DNA of 64,000 bases, taken from the NCBI RefSeq assembly GCF_026041215.1, contig NZ_JAPEIQ010000004.1, forward strand, positions 124,001 through 188,000, written 5' to 3'. Positions 13,576 through 26,600 of the stretch are shown here, piece by piece (position 1 is the stretch's first letter; each line of letters begins with the position of its first letter). The position numbers and the translations under genes were made by a program. Source of the DNA: Hoyosella sp. YIM 151337 (GTDB taxonomy: Bacteria; Actinomycetota; Actinomycetes; Mycobacteriales; Mycobacteriaceae). The notes under the pieces were generated by a model. The model had not been told where the DNA came from. It saw only the letters and a list, made by a program, of their open reading frames with translations, and made no database searches.

Positions 13576-14660
13576 TCAGCGAGATTCCGCCTGACCCCGA
13601 TCGAGGTATTCGATGACCCCGCCAGTGCCCCACCGCACTCGCACGCCAGTCCGGTACATGCGTTCACCGTGGGTATCGGTCGGATCCGGGACGAAACGCG
13701 CCGCTGTCCGCGCGGTTGCGCTCACGTAACCCCGCCCAAGCCCATTGCCAGCGAGATAAAGCTCACCTTCGCCACCTTCGGTGACTGGGCGCAGCGAGTC
13801 GTCGAGAACGACGATCTTGGCTCCTGGCACTGGTTCGCCCAGTGCTGGAGCACCATTCGCGATCGTGCTTGCGGGTGCCCCGGCAGACCCGATGATGCGC
13901 AACGCGGCACTCGGAGCGGCCACCTCGACCGGGGTGTGACGCCAGTCAGGTCCCTCCGCGGCGCCGCCGATGGCGAGCGACGCAGATGACGATGCCGCAA
14001 GCACCAGACGCAGCACGGAGTCGTGGACGTCAGCAAAATCGCTGAGTGACACGGGCTTTTCCGCAGCGGCACCGAGCCGTGCACGCAACGCGGTAACTGC
14101 TCCAGCGAGGGCACGGTGTGTTACCGCCACGGCACTCACACCCTCTGAGTCTGTGCTCAGCGCGATGTAGGCCGTGTTGTCAAGACGGACCTGCCCGAGC
14201 CGGTCATAGAACGACACCGGCGCCGGGGACATGGTCTTGAGTTGTGCCTTGACGGACTCGTCATCCACTTCGATCCATGTGCCGAGTTCTGGCAACCCTT
14301 CGCGCAGCTCCACGGCGGTGACGCCAATCGATGCGCCGATTGTGGCCAGCGCGCGAGCTGACTCGCCGGAGACCGACTGTGGATCGAGCAGGACGATCGC
14401 AGCACCGGTTTTAGCGACCGCCCACTGCGCCACCACTGCCTGGATCGACGGCGGCAGCGCCACGACTACGGAGGCCTCTGGACCAGCACCGTTCCTGATC
14501 AGCAGACGCGCGAGACGCGACGACCGTTTGTCGAGATTCATGTATGAGAGCGGCTTCTCACCGGTTAGCACTGCAGCGCCGGCCGGGTTTGCTTCAGCAG
14601 CATTGGCAAACACTTGTGCGAGCGTCTCGCTCGGTGGCGCCTCCCCACCTGTGAGCACCC
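13576..14660 (-). other. Degenerate, truncated adenylation domain (A6*) ending NRPS1
   Basis: About 350 residues that start as a normal A domain ([17 protein letters not shown]) but have lost its catalytic motifs. The ATP P-loop SGSTGxPKG reads [10 protein letters not shown], the YGPTE motif is absent, TGD reads TGV, and the chain stops right after [10 protein letters not shown], where GRxDxQVKxRG should follow. No A8-A10 part and no catalytic Lys remain. It resembles the live A6 domain of NRPS2 in detail ([16 protein letters not shown] against [16 protein letters not shown]). It is in frame with NRPS1 and ends the protein, so it is translated but cannot adenylate. A structural or docking role is possible; a dying duplicate is the simpler reading. 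Confidence 0.85.
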
Positions 14661-17600
14661 CTGCCGCAGCGGTTGCCGCGCTCAAAGCCCCGGCGCCACC
14701 GCGCACGATCGAACCGCGTTCGGACGCATCGGCAATCTCGATATCGCCGATGATCGCGTCCGCATCGGCGGTGACCGCGTGAATGACGCGTTCCAGCCGT
14801 GCTCCGAGCCTTTCGATCGATACCGCATCGAAGATGTCGGCCCGATACACGAATCTGGCTGTGAGTCCCGCCGGTTGCCCGTCATCACTGAAGTGCTGTT
14901 CGACACCGAGCAGGAGGTCAAACTTCGCGGACTCGTCACCTTCGAGCGGTGACACGGTGAGGCCGGCGAGCTGCAGCTTGCGCTGCTGCGGGTTCATCAG
15001 GGAGAGCACGACCTGAACGAGCGGAGCGTGCGCGGTGGAGCGCTGCGGCTTCAGGACGTCGACAAGCTGCTCGAACGGGACGTCCGCGTGCTCGTACGCG
15101 CCGAGATCGACGTGCCGCACGTGCTGAAGCAGATCGGTGAAGGCGGCCGCGCTGTCGACCTGCGTCCGGAGTACCAGAGTGTTGACGAACATGCCGATCA
15201 AATTGTCGAGCGCAGCCTCGCCGCGGCCTGCCACTGGGGTGCCAATCGCAATATCGCGGGTGCCGGTGACGCGAGCGAGCACGACAGCGAGGGCCGCGTG
15301 CAGCACCATGAACATCGAGCCGCTGTGATGGTCCGCGAGCCGCACCAATCCGCGGTGCTCGTCGGCCCCTAGCTCGACCGTGACGTGGCCCGCCTCGGAG
15401 CCCGCAACGGCAGGGCGTGGCCGGTCGGTCGGGAGGTCCAGCAGTTCTGGGAGTCCCGCGAGCGATTCCTTCCAGTACGCAATCTGGCGGGCCGCCAGCG
15501 AGTCCGGATCTGACGGTTCGCCCAGCACCTCTCGCTGCCACAATGCGAAATCTGCGTACTGGACATCCAGCGGCGTCCATGCAGGCGCTTCGCCAGCAAC
15601 GCGCGCCGAATAGGCAATCATCACGTCGCGTGCCATCGGGCCCATCGATTCGCCGTCACCGATGATGTGGTGCACGACGATCGCGAGCACATGTTCCTGC
15701 TCGGCTATCTGGAAAAGCGCCCCCCGCAGCGGCACTTCCTTCGTCACGTCGAAGCCCTTGGCGACGAACGCGGTGACGTGGTCGACGATGTCTGACTCCG
15801 GCACGGCGCGCGGCGCCAAGTCGACAGCGACCGCGCGCGGCGGCACAATCTCCTGCCGCGGACCAAGGTCTGCGTCTGGGAATCGTGTGCGCAACGACTC
15901 ATGCCGCGCGAGTACATCGTTCACTGCAGCTTGCAGCGCGGCCGTGTCCAGCTCTCCTGAAAGACGCAGAACCAGCGGCATGTTGTACGCCGCAGAACCT
16001 GGATCGATGCGGTTGAGCAGCCACATACGCTGCTGCGCGAGCGACAGCGGAATGTGCGCCGGACGCGGCGAGACGGGCGCGAGTGGGTGCGCGGCGCGGG
16101 CATGCGACTGCGCATGCTCGACTCGCTCAGCCAGTGCGGCGACCGTCGGCGCGTCAAACAGATCCTGCACACGCACCCGCACGCCCAGCGCTGAACTGAT
16201 TCGTGCGATCGCTTTCATCGCCGCCAGCGAACTGCCGCCAAGGTCGAAGAAGGAGGCGTCCGTGCTCACGCGATCTGCACCGAGAAGTTCGGCGTAGATG
16301 TCCGCGATGATCTCCTCGATCGGGTTTTGCGGCGCCTGGAAGGGCCCGGACTCGGCGTCGAAGGCCGGCACCGGCAGCGCTTTGCGATCGAGTTTGCCGT
16401 TCGCACTCAGCGGGAACTCGTCCAGGACAACGACCGCGGCAGGCACCATGTAGTCCGGAAGGTGCGCGGCGACCGCTGCGCGAATCTCGCCGCCATCTGT
16501 TGCGCTCCCCGCCGGCACTGTGACATACCCAATAAGCTGGTCACCGCGGTGCTCGTCTTTACGGAGCACAACCACAGCGCCCGTGACGCCGGGAAAGTCG
16601 CGCAGCGCCGTTTCGATTTCGCCGAGTTCGATGCGCTGACCGCGCAGCTTCACCTGGAAATCGGTTCGGCCGAGGTACTCGAGTGTCCCGTCTGGCAGCC
16701 ACCGCACCAGATCACCGGTGCGGTACATACGCTCGCCGGGAGCGCCGAACGGGTCAGCGACGAATCTGTCGGCGGTGAGATCTGGCCGGTGGACATACCC
16801 GCGGGCCAGCAAGGGGCCGGCGACGTACAGTTCGCCCGGCACCCCGACGGGAGTCAAGCGCAGCGCTGAATCGAGGACGAGAACTTGCGTTCCCGGCACG
16901 GCACGGCCGATCGGCACCGATTTCACGCCCTGCGAACCTTCGCGCCACAAATGCGTGTGGGTGCGGATCGTGGCCTCTGCCGGACCGTACACGTTGTATA
17001 GCCCAGCAGTCGTTGCGCGGCTGAACCGGCGAGCCAGCGCAGCGGAAAGTGCTTCACCCCCGCTGAACACGATGCGCAGGTGCTCCAGCCCCTCCCCGGC
17101 AGTCACCCCGAGGTACACCTCGAGCATTGACGGCACAAAGTGTGTCACCGTGATCTTCTGCGCGGCGATAACCTCGGCCAGGTACTCGGGATCGCGATGG
17201 CCGCCCGGCTTCGCGAAAACGATGCGAGCGCCGGTTTGCAACGGCCAGAACAGCTCGGCAACTGAGGGATCGAAGGTGACTGATGTCTTCTGCAGTACCG
17301 CATCCGTGGTCCCGATCGGGAAGTCGTGCTGATGCCACGCGATGGAGTACGCCAAAGCATGCCGACTGACTTCGATGCCCTTCGGGCGTCCCGTGGAGCC
17401 TGAGGTGAACAGGATGTACGCGGTGTTCGCAGGGTGCGTTCCCGCCGGTCGTGCCGGGTCAGTCAGCGGCTCACTGGAATACCCCGAGAGATCGAGCGCA
17501 TCGATCCGGACTTCCTGGCACGCCATCTCCGGCAACTGCGGTGACGTTTCCGCGGTCGTCAAGACGAGGTGCGGTTCCGCTGCCCCGAGCATGTAGCTAA

Positions 17601-20600
17601 TCCGGTCAGCTGGATACTCAGGGTCGATCGGCACATAAGCACCGCCCGCCTTGAGAATCGCGTAAATCGCCGCAAGCAAATCGACCGACCGGTGGATCAT
17701 GACCGCCACGCGCGTTTCGGTAGCCACGCCCTGATCACTGAGATAACGCCCGAGCCGGTTTACCTGCGCGGCGAAGTCTGCATACGAAACCTCGGCATCG
17801 CCCGCGACTACCGCGATCGCGCCGGGAGTCTTCGCCACTTGCGCATCGAACATGTGCATCACATCGAGCGGCGGCGCTTCGAGTACCTCTTCGGACGAGT
17901 TCCATTCCAGGAGCACCTGGGTTTGCTCGTCGACGGACATCACGGCGATGTCGTTCAGCGGCACTGTCGGCTCCGTGGCGACGCGCTGGATGACGCGTTC
18001 AAAACGTCGCGCGAACGTGGCCATCGACGCCTCGTCGAACAGGTCGGTCGCGTACGTCAAGCTGAGCGTCATACCTGCTGGGGCGCCGGTGTCGTCCCAA
18101 TCTTGGAGCACCCCGAAGCTGATATCGAACTTCGAAGTGTGGGTGCTGATCTCCAGCGGAGAGATCGTCATTCCCGGCAATTCAACGGTGGGCGACGCAT
18201 CGTCTTGCAGGGACAGCATGACCTGGAACAGCGGCGCGTGCGCGCGGCTGCGGGTGGGGTTCAGCACCTCGACGAGCCGCTCGAACGGTACATCCACATG
18301 GGTGAAGGCACCGAGATCGTTTTCCCGGACACGCGCGAGCAACTCCTCGAACGTGAGCGTCGGCTCCACCTCGGTCCGCAGGACGAGGGTGTTCACAAAC
18401 ATGCCAACGAGATCGTCGAGGGCACGCTCACCGCGACCCGCGACGGGCGTTCCGATCGGAATGTCCGTGGTTCCGGAAAGCCGTGCCATCAGTACGGCGA
18501 GGGCAGCATGAACCGCCATGAACGTCGTGACATTGTGCTGGCGGGCGAGCTGCACAAGCTTCGTGTGCACTTCCGGGCCGATGCGATATTCGTAGTTCGC
18601 GCCGCGCAGGCTTGCCACGGCGGGGCGGGGCCGGTCCGCCGGCAGTTCGACTAGTTCGGGAAGGTCAGCAAGCGCGGTCTTCCAGTACTCGAGCTGTTTC
18701 GCTGCGAGCGACTCCGGGTCAGTCTCATCGCCGAGCAGTTCGCGCTGCCAGATCGCGAAGTCACTGTACTGCACCTTGAGCGGGTCCCAGCTGACCTCTT
18801 GCCCCGCTGCGTGCGCGGTGTAGGCAACCATCACGTCACGGGCTAGTGGACGCATCGACTCGCCGTCGGCCGCGATGTGGTGCACCACGATGACTAGGAC
18901 GTATTCAGTGTCGGTGACTTGGTAGAGACCGGCCCGCACGGGCGGTGCGATGGTGACGTCGAAGCCGCGCTGCGCAAGCTGCCGGATCGACTCTGCTAGT
19001 TCGGCTTCCCCGCTCACGGGCTGTGGCGTAAGTCCGAGCGGCACTTCACGTGTGGCGACGACCTGCTGTACTGGCCCGTCTGGCGTCTCCGGATACATCG
19101 TGCGGAGCACTTCGTGACGCGCGACCACGTCGGTGAGCGCAGCCTGCAGCGCGGGTACGTCGACGGTTCCCGACATCCGGAGCATAAGCGGGATGTTGTA
19201 TGCCGCGGATTCTGTATCGAGTTGGTTGATGAACCACATCCGCGATTGCGCGAGCGACAGCGGGGCTGCGTCAGTGCGGGGCTGCGGCGTGAGTGCCGGC
19301 CGTGCCTGACCGTCGGCGTCGGCGGTTTCTACGACGATGGCGAGTTGCGCCACGGTGGGCGCCTCGAAGAGTTCGCGAACACCGATCGCTCGGCCGGTCG
19401 CCTCGCTGAGCCGCGCTGCGACCCGTGTAGCAGACAGCGAGTTGCCGCCGATGTCGAAGAAGTCATCGTCGACCCCGACCCGTTCGCGGCCCGTGATTTC
19501 GCTGAAAATGCCAGCAATGATTTCTTCAACCGGGCCTGACGGTGCACGGAACTCCGCGTGCATGGCACCGGCGATCTCCGGTTCGGGCAGCGCTTTGCGA
19601 TCGATTTTGCCGTTCGCGGTGAGCGGCAGCGCATCAAGCTGAATGAACGCCTGCGGCACCATATGCGGCGGCAACTGTTCCGAGAGGGCGTTCTTGACCG
19701 TGGGAACGTCCGCGGTCTGTCCGGTCGGCACCACGTACGCGACGAGGACATCACCGGCGTTGGCGTCATGGTGTACAGATGCGACAGCTTGGTCGATCGA
19801 CTCGTGCCGCGCCAAGGCTGCTTCAATTTCACCCAGTTCGATGCGCAAGCCGCGGATTTTGACCTGGAAGTCGGTGCGGCCCAGATATTCCAGGACGCCA
19901 TCCTTATTCCAGCGAACGAGGTCCCCGGTGCGGTACATCCGCTCGCCGTTGCCGCTGAACGGGTTCGCGACGAAACGATCGCTCGTTGTCCCTGCCCTGC
20001 GGTGATAACCGCGCGCGAGTGCCACGCCCGACAGATACAGCTCACCCGCGACCCCGACTGGCACCGGATGCAAACGTGAATCGAGAACCACCACGTCGGT
20101 GCCACGCACGGGACGTCCGATATCGATCGGCTGCCCGGCCACCATTGGCGTGCTACTCGTCGACCAGATGGTCGCCTCGGTGGGGCCGTACAGGTTGAGC
20201 ATGGTGCGGCCGGGTGCGAATTCGCTGACCAGTTCTGGCGGGCATGCCTCACCGGCGACGAGCAGTGTGCGGACGTCCACGACATCGCTGCGGTCGAGCG
20301 ATGCGAGCACCGATGGCGTGATCACCGCATGGGTGACGCGGTGCTCACGCAGCACCGCACCGACCGTTCCGGCAGCTTCACGTCCACCTTCGACAACGAC
20401 GAGAGTGGCCGCGGAACCATACGCCATCAGCAATTCGAAGACGGACGCATCGAAGCTCGGGGACGCGAACTGCAGCACCCGCGCGGTGCTGTCCAGTCCG
20501 AAGCGGCTGATCTGTTCATGCACCACGGAGGACAGGCCGCTGTGCGTCACAACGACCCCCTTCGGCAAGCCGGTGGAGCCTGAGGTGTAGATCATGTACG

Positions 20601-23600
20601 CGGCGGCGTCCTCGCGGATCGCGAAGCCGCGCTCACTATCGGTCAGCGGCGCCGCGCTCAGCGCATCGAGCTCGTTTTCGAACCCGCCCGAACCGAGAGC
20701 CAGCCACTCGATGCTCTCCGGGAGCTTGGTGACGTCGTCCGCACGTGCGATGCCGATCGCTGCCGCCGAGTCCGACACCATGTGGAGCACACGATCCTCG
20801 GGGTACGACGGATCGACGGGAACGAATGCCGCGCCCATCTTGGCCACCGCCCACACTGCGACGACCAGTTCCGCAGAGCGCGGCAGCGCGATCGCCACCA
20901 CTGGCTCCGCAGCGGTTGCCTGGCGTGGCAGCCGGGCCGCAAGCATCCGCGCCAGCTGGCTTGAGCGGGCGTCAAGCTGCTCATACGTCAGTGTGGTGTC
21001 ACCCGCGATCACGGCTGTGCGCTGGGGGTCAGCCGCAGCCGCGGCCGCGAAGATCTCGGGCAGCGTTTGCAGCGACGGCGCCCCGTCTCCAGCGACGGGC
21101 ACCAGCGCCGCATGCTCAGCGGAATCGAGCAGCACGGCGTCACCGACCGGCTGTGCTGGCGCGGCAACGAAATGCTGCAACAATTGGACGAACCGGCGCG
21201 CGAACGACTCGATCGTGTCCGCGTCGAACAGATCGGTGGCGTAGACGAAGTGGCCTTGGATACCGGCAGGGTCACCGGCGTCATCCCACGTCTCCGCCAG
21301 ATCAAGCATCAGGTCGAACTTCGTGGTGTGAACATCCACGGTCTGGAATTCCGCCGCGATGCCGTCGAGCTCGAACGCGATCGCCTCGGTGTTCTGGAAT
21401 GCCAGCACTACTTGGAACAGCGGCGCGTGCGCGGTCGAGCGGTGTGGCTTCAGGACGTCGACAAGCTGTTCGAACGGAACATCGCCGTGCATGAAAGCGG
21501 CCAGGTCACGGTCACGAACCGTGCTGAGCAGATCGGTGAACGACTCCGCGCCATTGACTTCAGTACGCAGCACAAGCGTGTTCACGAACATGCCGACAAG
21601 CGGGTCGAGGGCACGTTCACCACGGCCTGCGATCGGGGTACCGATCGTGACATCGTCGGTGCCGGAAAGCCTTGCCAGCAGCACCGCGTACGCGGCATGC
21701 ATTACCATGAACAGGGTCGCGCGGTTGCTGCGTGCAAGGTACTGCAGGTCCCGCTGAAGCTGGGCATCGATCGAGAAAGACATCGTTGCGCCACGCTGCG
21801 ACTGCCGCGCCGGACGGGGCCGGTCAGTGGGTAACTCGAGCAGTTCCGGAATGCCCGCGAGAGATTCCTTCCAGAACTCGATCTGCCGCCCGGCGAGCGA
21901 CTCGGGATCATTCTCGTCACCGAGCAGCTCCCGCTGCCACACCGCGAAATCGGCGTACTGGACCTGTAGTGGCTCCCACGCGGGCGCGTCACCGTTCGCG
22001 CGCGCGACGTACGCACCCACCAGGTCGGTCGCCAGTGGCTTGAGCGAAGCCCCATCTGCGGCAATGTGGTGCACCACGATCAGCAGCGTGTACTGCTCCG
22101 GCGCGGTCCGCAGCAGCGCCGCACGAATGGGCGCTTCCGCCGTGACGTCGAAACCAACCGACGCGAGCGCGAACAGCTCCCGGTGTAGCTCGGCCTCAGC
22201 GATGTCTACCGGCGAAATGTCAATGCCCACCTTCGACGCCGGGAGGACTACCTGGACCGGTCCCTGATCGGTCGCGGGGAACACAGTGCGCAGCGACTCG
22301 TGGCGGCCGATGACGTCGAGGATCGCCTCTTGCAGCGCCGAGACGTACAGTTTGCCAGTCAGCCGCAGCACCAGCGGCATGTTGTACACCGCGGATGCGG
22401 TGTCGAAGCGGTTGAGGAACCACATGCGCTGCTGTGCGAGCGACAGCGGCAGCCGGTCCGGCCGGTCACTGGCCTCAAGTTTCGGCCGGGACGTGATTCG
22501 GGAACCTTCGTGCTCGAGCATCGCGGATAGTCCCGCGACTGTCGGCGACTCAAAAAGATCCCGAAGGGTCAGTTCCGCACCGAGCGCGTCGTTGATTCGC
22601 GCCGTTACCAGCGTCGCGCTCAGCGAGTTACCGCCGAGATCGAAGAACGATTCGCTGACGCTGATGCGGTCACGTGCCGTAACTTCCGCGAAGATGCCGG
22701 CCACGATTTCTTCAACCGGCCCGGAGGGGGCGACGAAGCCCTTAGGGGAGCCGCCGAGGTCCGGCGCGGGCAGCGCTTTGCGATCGAGCTTGCCGTTGAT
22801 GTTCAAGGGCAGTTCGTCGAGCACCATGAGCGTCCGCGGAACCATGTATTCGGGCAGCTGGCTGCCCGCGTCGCGTTTCACGTCATCGAGGTCGATGACT
22901 GCGCCCGGCTCCGTTGTCAGATAACCGACGAGCTGCTCACCGCCCGAAGGATCGTTGTACAGGGTGACGACGGTCTGATCGACACCCTGGTGCGAGCGCA
23001 GCACAGCCTCGATCTCGCCGAGCTCGATGCGCAGCCCGCGCAGCTTCACCTGAAAATCGGTGCGGCCTATGTACTCGAGTTCACCCTTCGTGGTCCACCG
23101 AACGAGGTCGCCGGTACGGTACATCCGCTCACCGGGTTCTCCGAACGGATTCGCGACGAAACGGTCAGCGGAGAGATCCGGACGTCCTACATAGCCGCGC
23201 GCCAGCTGAATTCCGGCGAGATACAACTCTCCCTGCACGCCGATCGGCACGAGGCGCAGACGCGAATCGAGCACATACACCTGCGTGTTCCAGACCGGCG
23301 CACCGATTGGCACCGTGACCGTGTCGTCCGCGGTGTACTGGTGATACGTGACGTCGACGGCAGCCTCGGTTGGCCCGTACAGATTGTGCAGTTCCGCGGT
23401 GGTCAGCCGGGTCAAGCCTTCCGCGGCGGGCGGCGCGAGCGCCTCACCGCTGGCGAAAACGAGCCGCAGCGTCGCCAATTGCTCCTTACGGCCGCCTTCG
23501 GCTGCGGCCGCCACGAACACCGCGAGCATCGACGGCACGAAATGCAGCACGGTCACGCGCTGCTCGCCAATCAGGTCGCAGAGGTACGCGGGGTCGCGAT

Positions 23601-26600
23601 GCCCATCTGGCAGCGCGATCACGAGGCGCGCACCGATTTCGAGGGGCCAGAAAAACTCCCACACCGACACGTCGAACGTGAACGGGGTCTTCTGCAGCAC
23701 GACGTCGCGGGGGGTCAGCTGGTACTCGGCCTGCATCCACAACAGCCGGTTGACGATCGCCCGGTGGCTTACCGCCACGCCCTTGGGACGCCCAGTCGAA
23801 CCGGACGTATAGATCACGTAAGCGGTGTTGTCGGTATGGATCGGCCCGCGCCGCTCCCTATCAGTGATCGGTTCCGTGTCGTAGCCAGAAAGGTCGAGTC
23901 GGTCGATCTCCAGGGAATCCACGGGGCTTTGCATCGCAACGCGGTCACGGCTGGTGGTAACGACACACACGGGTTCGGCTGAACTCAGCACCCAGGCGAT
24001 GCGGTCTGTGGGGTGATCCGGGTCCACTGGGACGTAGGCACCACCGGCTTTCACGATGGCGTACATTCCCACGACCATTTCCAGGGAGCGCCGCGCAACC
24101 AGCGCGACCCGCGACTCCGGGCCGACCCCGCGGTCAATCAGCAGCCGCGCGACCTGGTTTGCCCACTCGTCGAGTTCCCGGTAGGTGAGTTCGCGCTTGC
24201 GATAGACGAGCGCCACCGCGTCGGGCGTTTTCGAGACTTGCTCTTCGAACAGCGCGACGAGATTCGAGTCCGGCACCCAGTGCGTTGTGTCGTTCCAGCC
24301 CGATGCTTCGTGCGTCCCTGCACCAATCTGCGGCAGCAGGCTCGCTGCACCGATGGTTCCGAGGGCGAGTTCCGCGTCACCAGCGACCGCGTCGAGAACC
24401 GGCAGCAAACGGTCCATCAACTGCATTGCGGCGGGCTCGCTGGCTGCGCCCGCAGCGTACGTCAGCAGGGCTAGCGCGTAGTGACCTTCGCGCCGCACCC
24501 GCTGATCACCCAGCCGCGCGCCGATGTCGCGGGCACGGGACGTCACCTCCGCATAGGTGATGTCCTGGCCTTCCACCGTGAATGCCGTGGCGCCGGGGCG
24601 CTCGTGGGCAGCGGCTTCAAGGCGATCTTCAAGGCCGCCTGCCGCTGCCTGGCGGCTGGTGAAGAGGTTCTGCTCATGCTCGCTGAGAATGTTGACGTCA
24701 CCGATCGGAACATCCGTGTCCGTGCACGCCGCGTCGAGCAGTCGCGTGTAGCGGTCGGTGTACTGCTCGATCGTTTCCCGCTTGAACAGGTCGGTGGCGT
24801 AGGTGAGCAGCGCCTTGATTCCTGCGGGCTGGCCGTCTTCGTCGTGGGTTTCTTCCAGCGTCAGCAGCAGATCGTATTTCGCGGTGTTGACGTCGATCGC
24901 ATCCGCAATCACTTCCAGTCCCGCGATGTCGAAGCGGACCGGGTCGGTGTTCTGGAAGGCGAGCATTACCTGGAAAAGCGGCGAGTGGTCAGCGGCCCGC
25001 TCGGCACCCACCTCACGCACCACGCGCTCGAATGGCACTTCCGCGTGCTGGAACGCTGCGAGATCGGTTTCCCGTGCCCGGGCGATAAGGTCAGCGAACG
25101 TCGCATCCGATTCGACGTGGGTTCGCAGCACCAGCGTGTTCACGAACATACCTGCGAGCCGCTCGAGTGTCGCTTCCCCGCGCCCGGCGATCGGTGTCCC
25201 GATGGTGATGTCCGGCGTCCCTGAGAGGCGCGACAGCAGCGCCGCGAAGGCGGCGTGCGTCACCATGAAAACCGTGGCACCACCGCGCTTCGCCACTTCT
25301 TCGATGCGCCGGTGCAGGTCAGCGTCCAAGTGGAACGCTACCGATTCCCCGCGCAGGGACTGCTCCGGCGGACGCTGATAATCGGTGGGCAGCGGCAGGA
25401 GTCCAGGGGCCCCAGCAAGCGTATGTGCCCAGTACGCGAGCTGGCGCGACACTACGCTCTTTGGGTCGGTGTCCTCGCCGAGAACGGAACGCTGCCAAAT
25501 CGCGAAGTCCGCGTACTGGATTCCCAGGGGGTCCCAGCGCGGGGCCCTTCCGTCGGTGCGGGAAGCATACGCGGTCATCAGGTCTGTCGCGAGTGGTGCC
25601 ATCGATGCGCCATCAGCCGCGATGTGGTGCATCACCACGGCCAGCACGTGGCGCTCCGGGCTGAGCTGGAACAGCGTGACGCGGATCGGGATGTCCTTTG
25701 TCACGTCGAAACCACGTGTCGCGAACGACCCAGTCGCGGTGTCGAGTTCGGCAGCGCTCACCTGCATAACAGGGATCGTGCCGACAGCCTCCTCGGGGGC
25801 GAGGATGCGCTGATACGGCCCTTCCACATCCGATGGGAAGACGGTTCGCAGCGCCTCATGCCGCGACAGCACATCATTCATGGCCGCTTGCAACGCGTCT
25901 GCGTCGAGCGTGCCGGTCAGCTCCAGCGAGAATGCGATGTTGTAGACCGCGGAGGTGGGGTCAAACTGGTTGATAAACCACATTCCCTGCTGTGCGAGGG
26001 AAAGCGGAATACGTTCCGGTCGTGGTCCAGCTGACAGTGCCGGGCGCCCACCTTCGCCACCACTGGTGGGCGCGGCCGCCGCCCGCTCGGCTAGTTCCGC
26101 TACGGTCGGCTTCTCGAACACCTCACGGACACCGAGCTGGCAGCCGAACGCATCGTTGATACGGGCGGTCACCTTCGTCGCCGTCAGCGAGTTACCACCC
26201 AGCTCGAAGAAACTGTCGTGGATTCCGGCGCGTTCGATGCCGAGCACGTCCGCGAAGATTTCTGACACCGTCGTCTCAGCCGGGGTGCGGGGGCCAACGT
26301 AGGCCTCCTGCCCTGCACCGAAATCAGGTTCGGGGAGCCGCCGCCGGTCCAGCTTGCCGTTGACGGTCAGCGGGATCTCGTCGAGCACGATCAGCGCGGA
26401 CGGCACCATATGGGATGGCAGGCTCGCAGCGACGTGTCCGGAGAGTTCGGCCGTGTCGATGTCCCGGCCGGAGACCGGCTTCACATAGGCAACCAGCCGG
26501 GTGATGTTGTTCGGTCCGGTGTGCCCGATCGTCACCGCGAAATCCACGTTCGGATGTGTGCTGAGTGCCGCGTCGATCTCACCGAGCTCGATGCGGAAAC

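Noticed and set aside
17569-18654. Long plus-strand frames inside the NRPS genes
   Set aside because: All lie opposite recognisable NRPS domains and show the same Arg/His-rich shadow composition at each homologous module.
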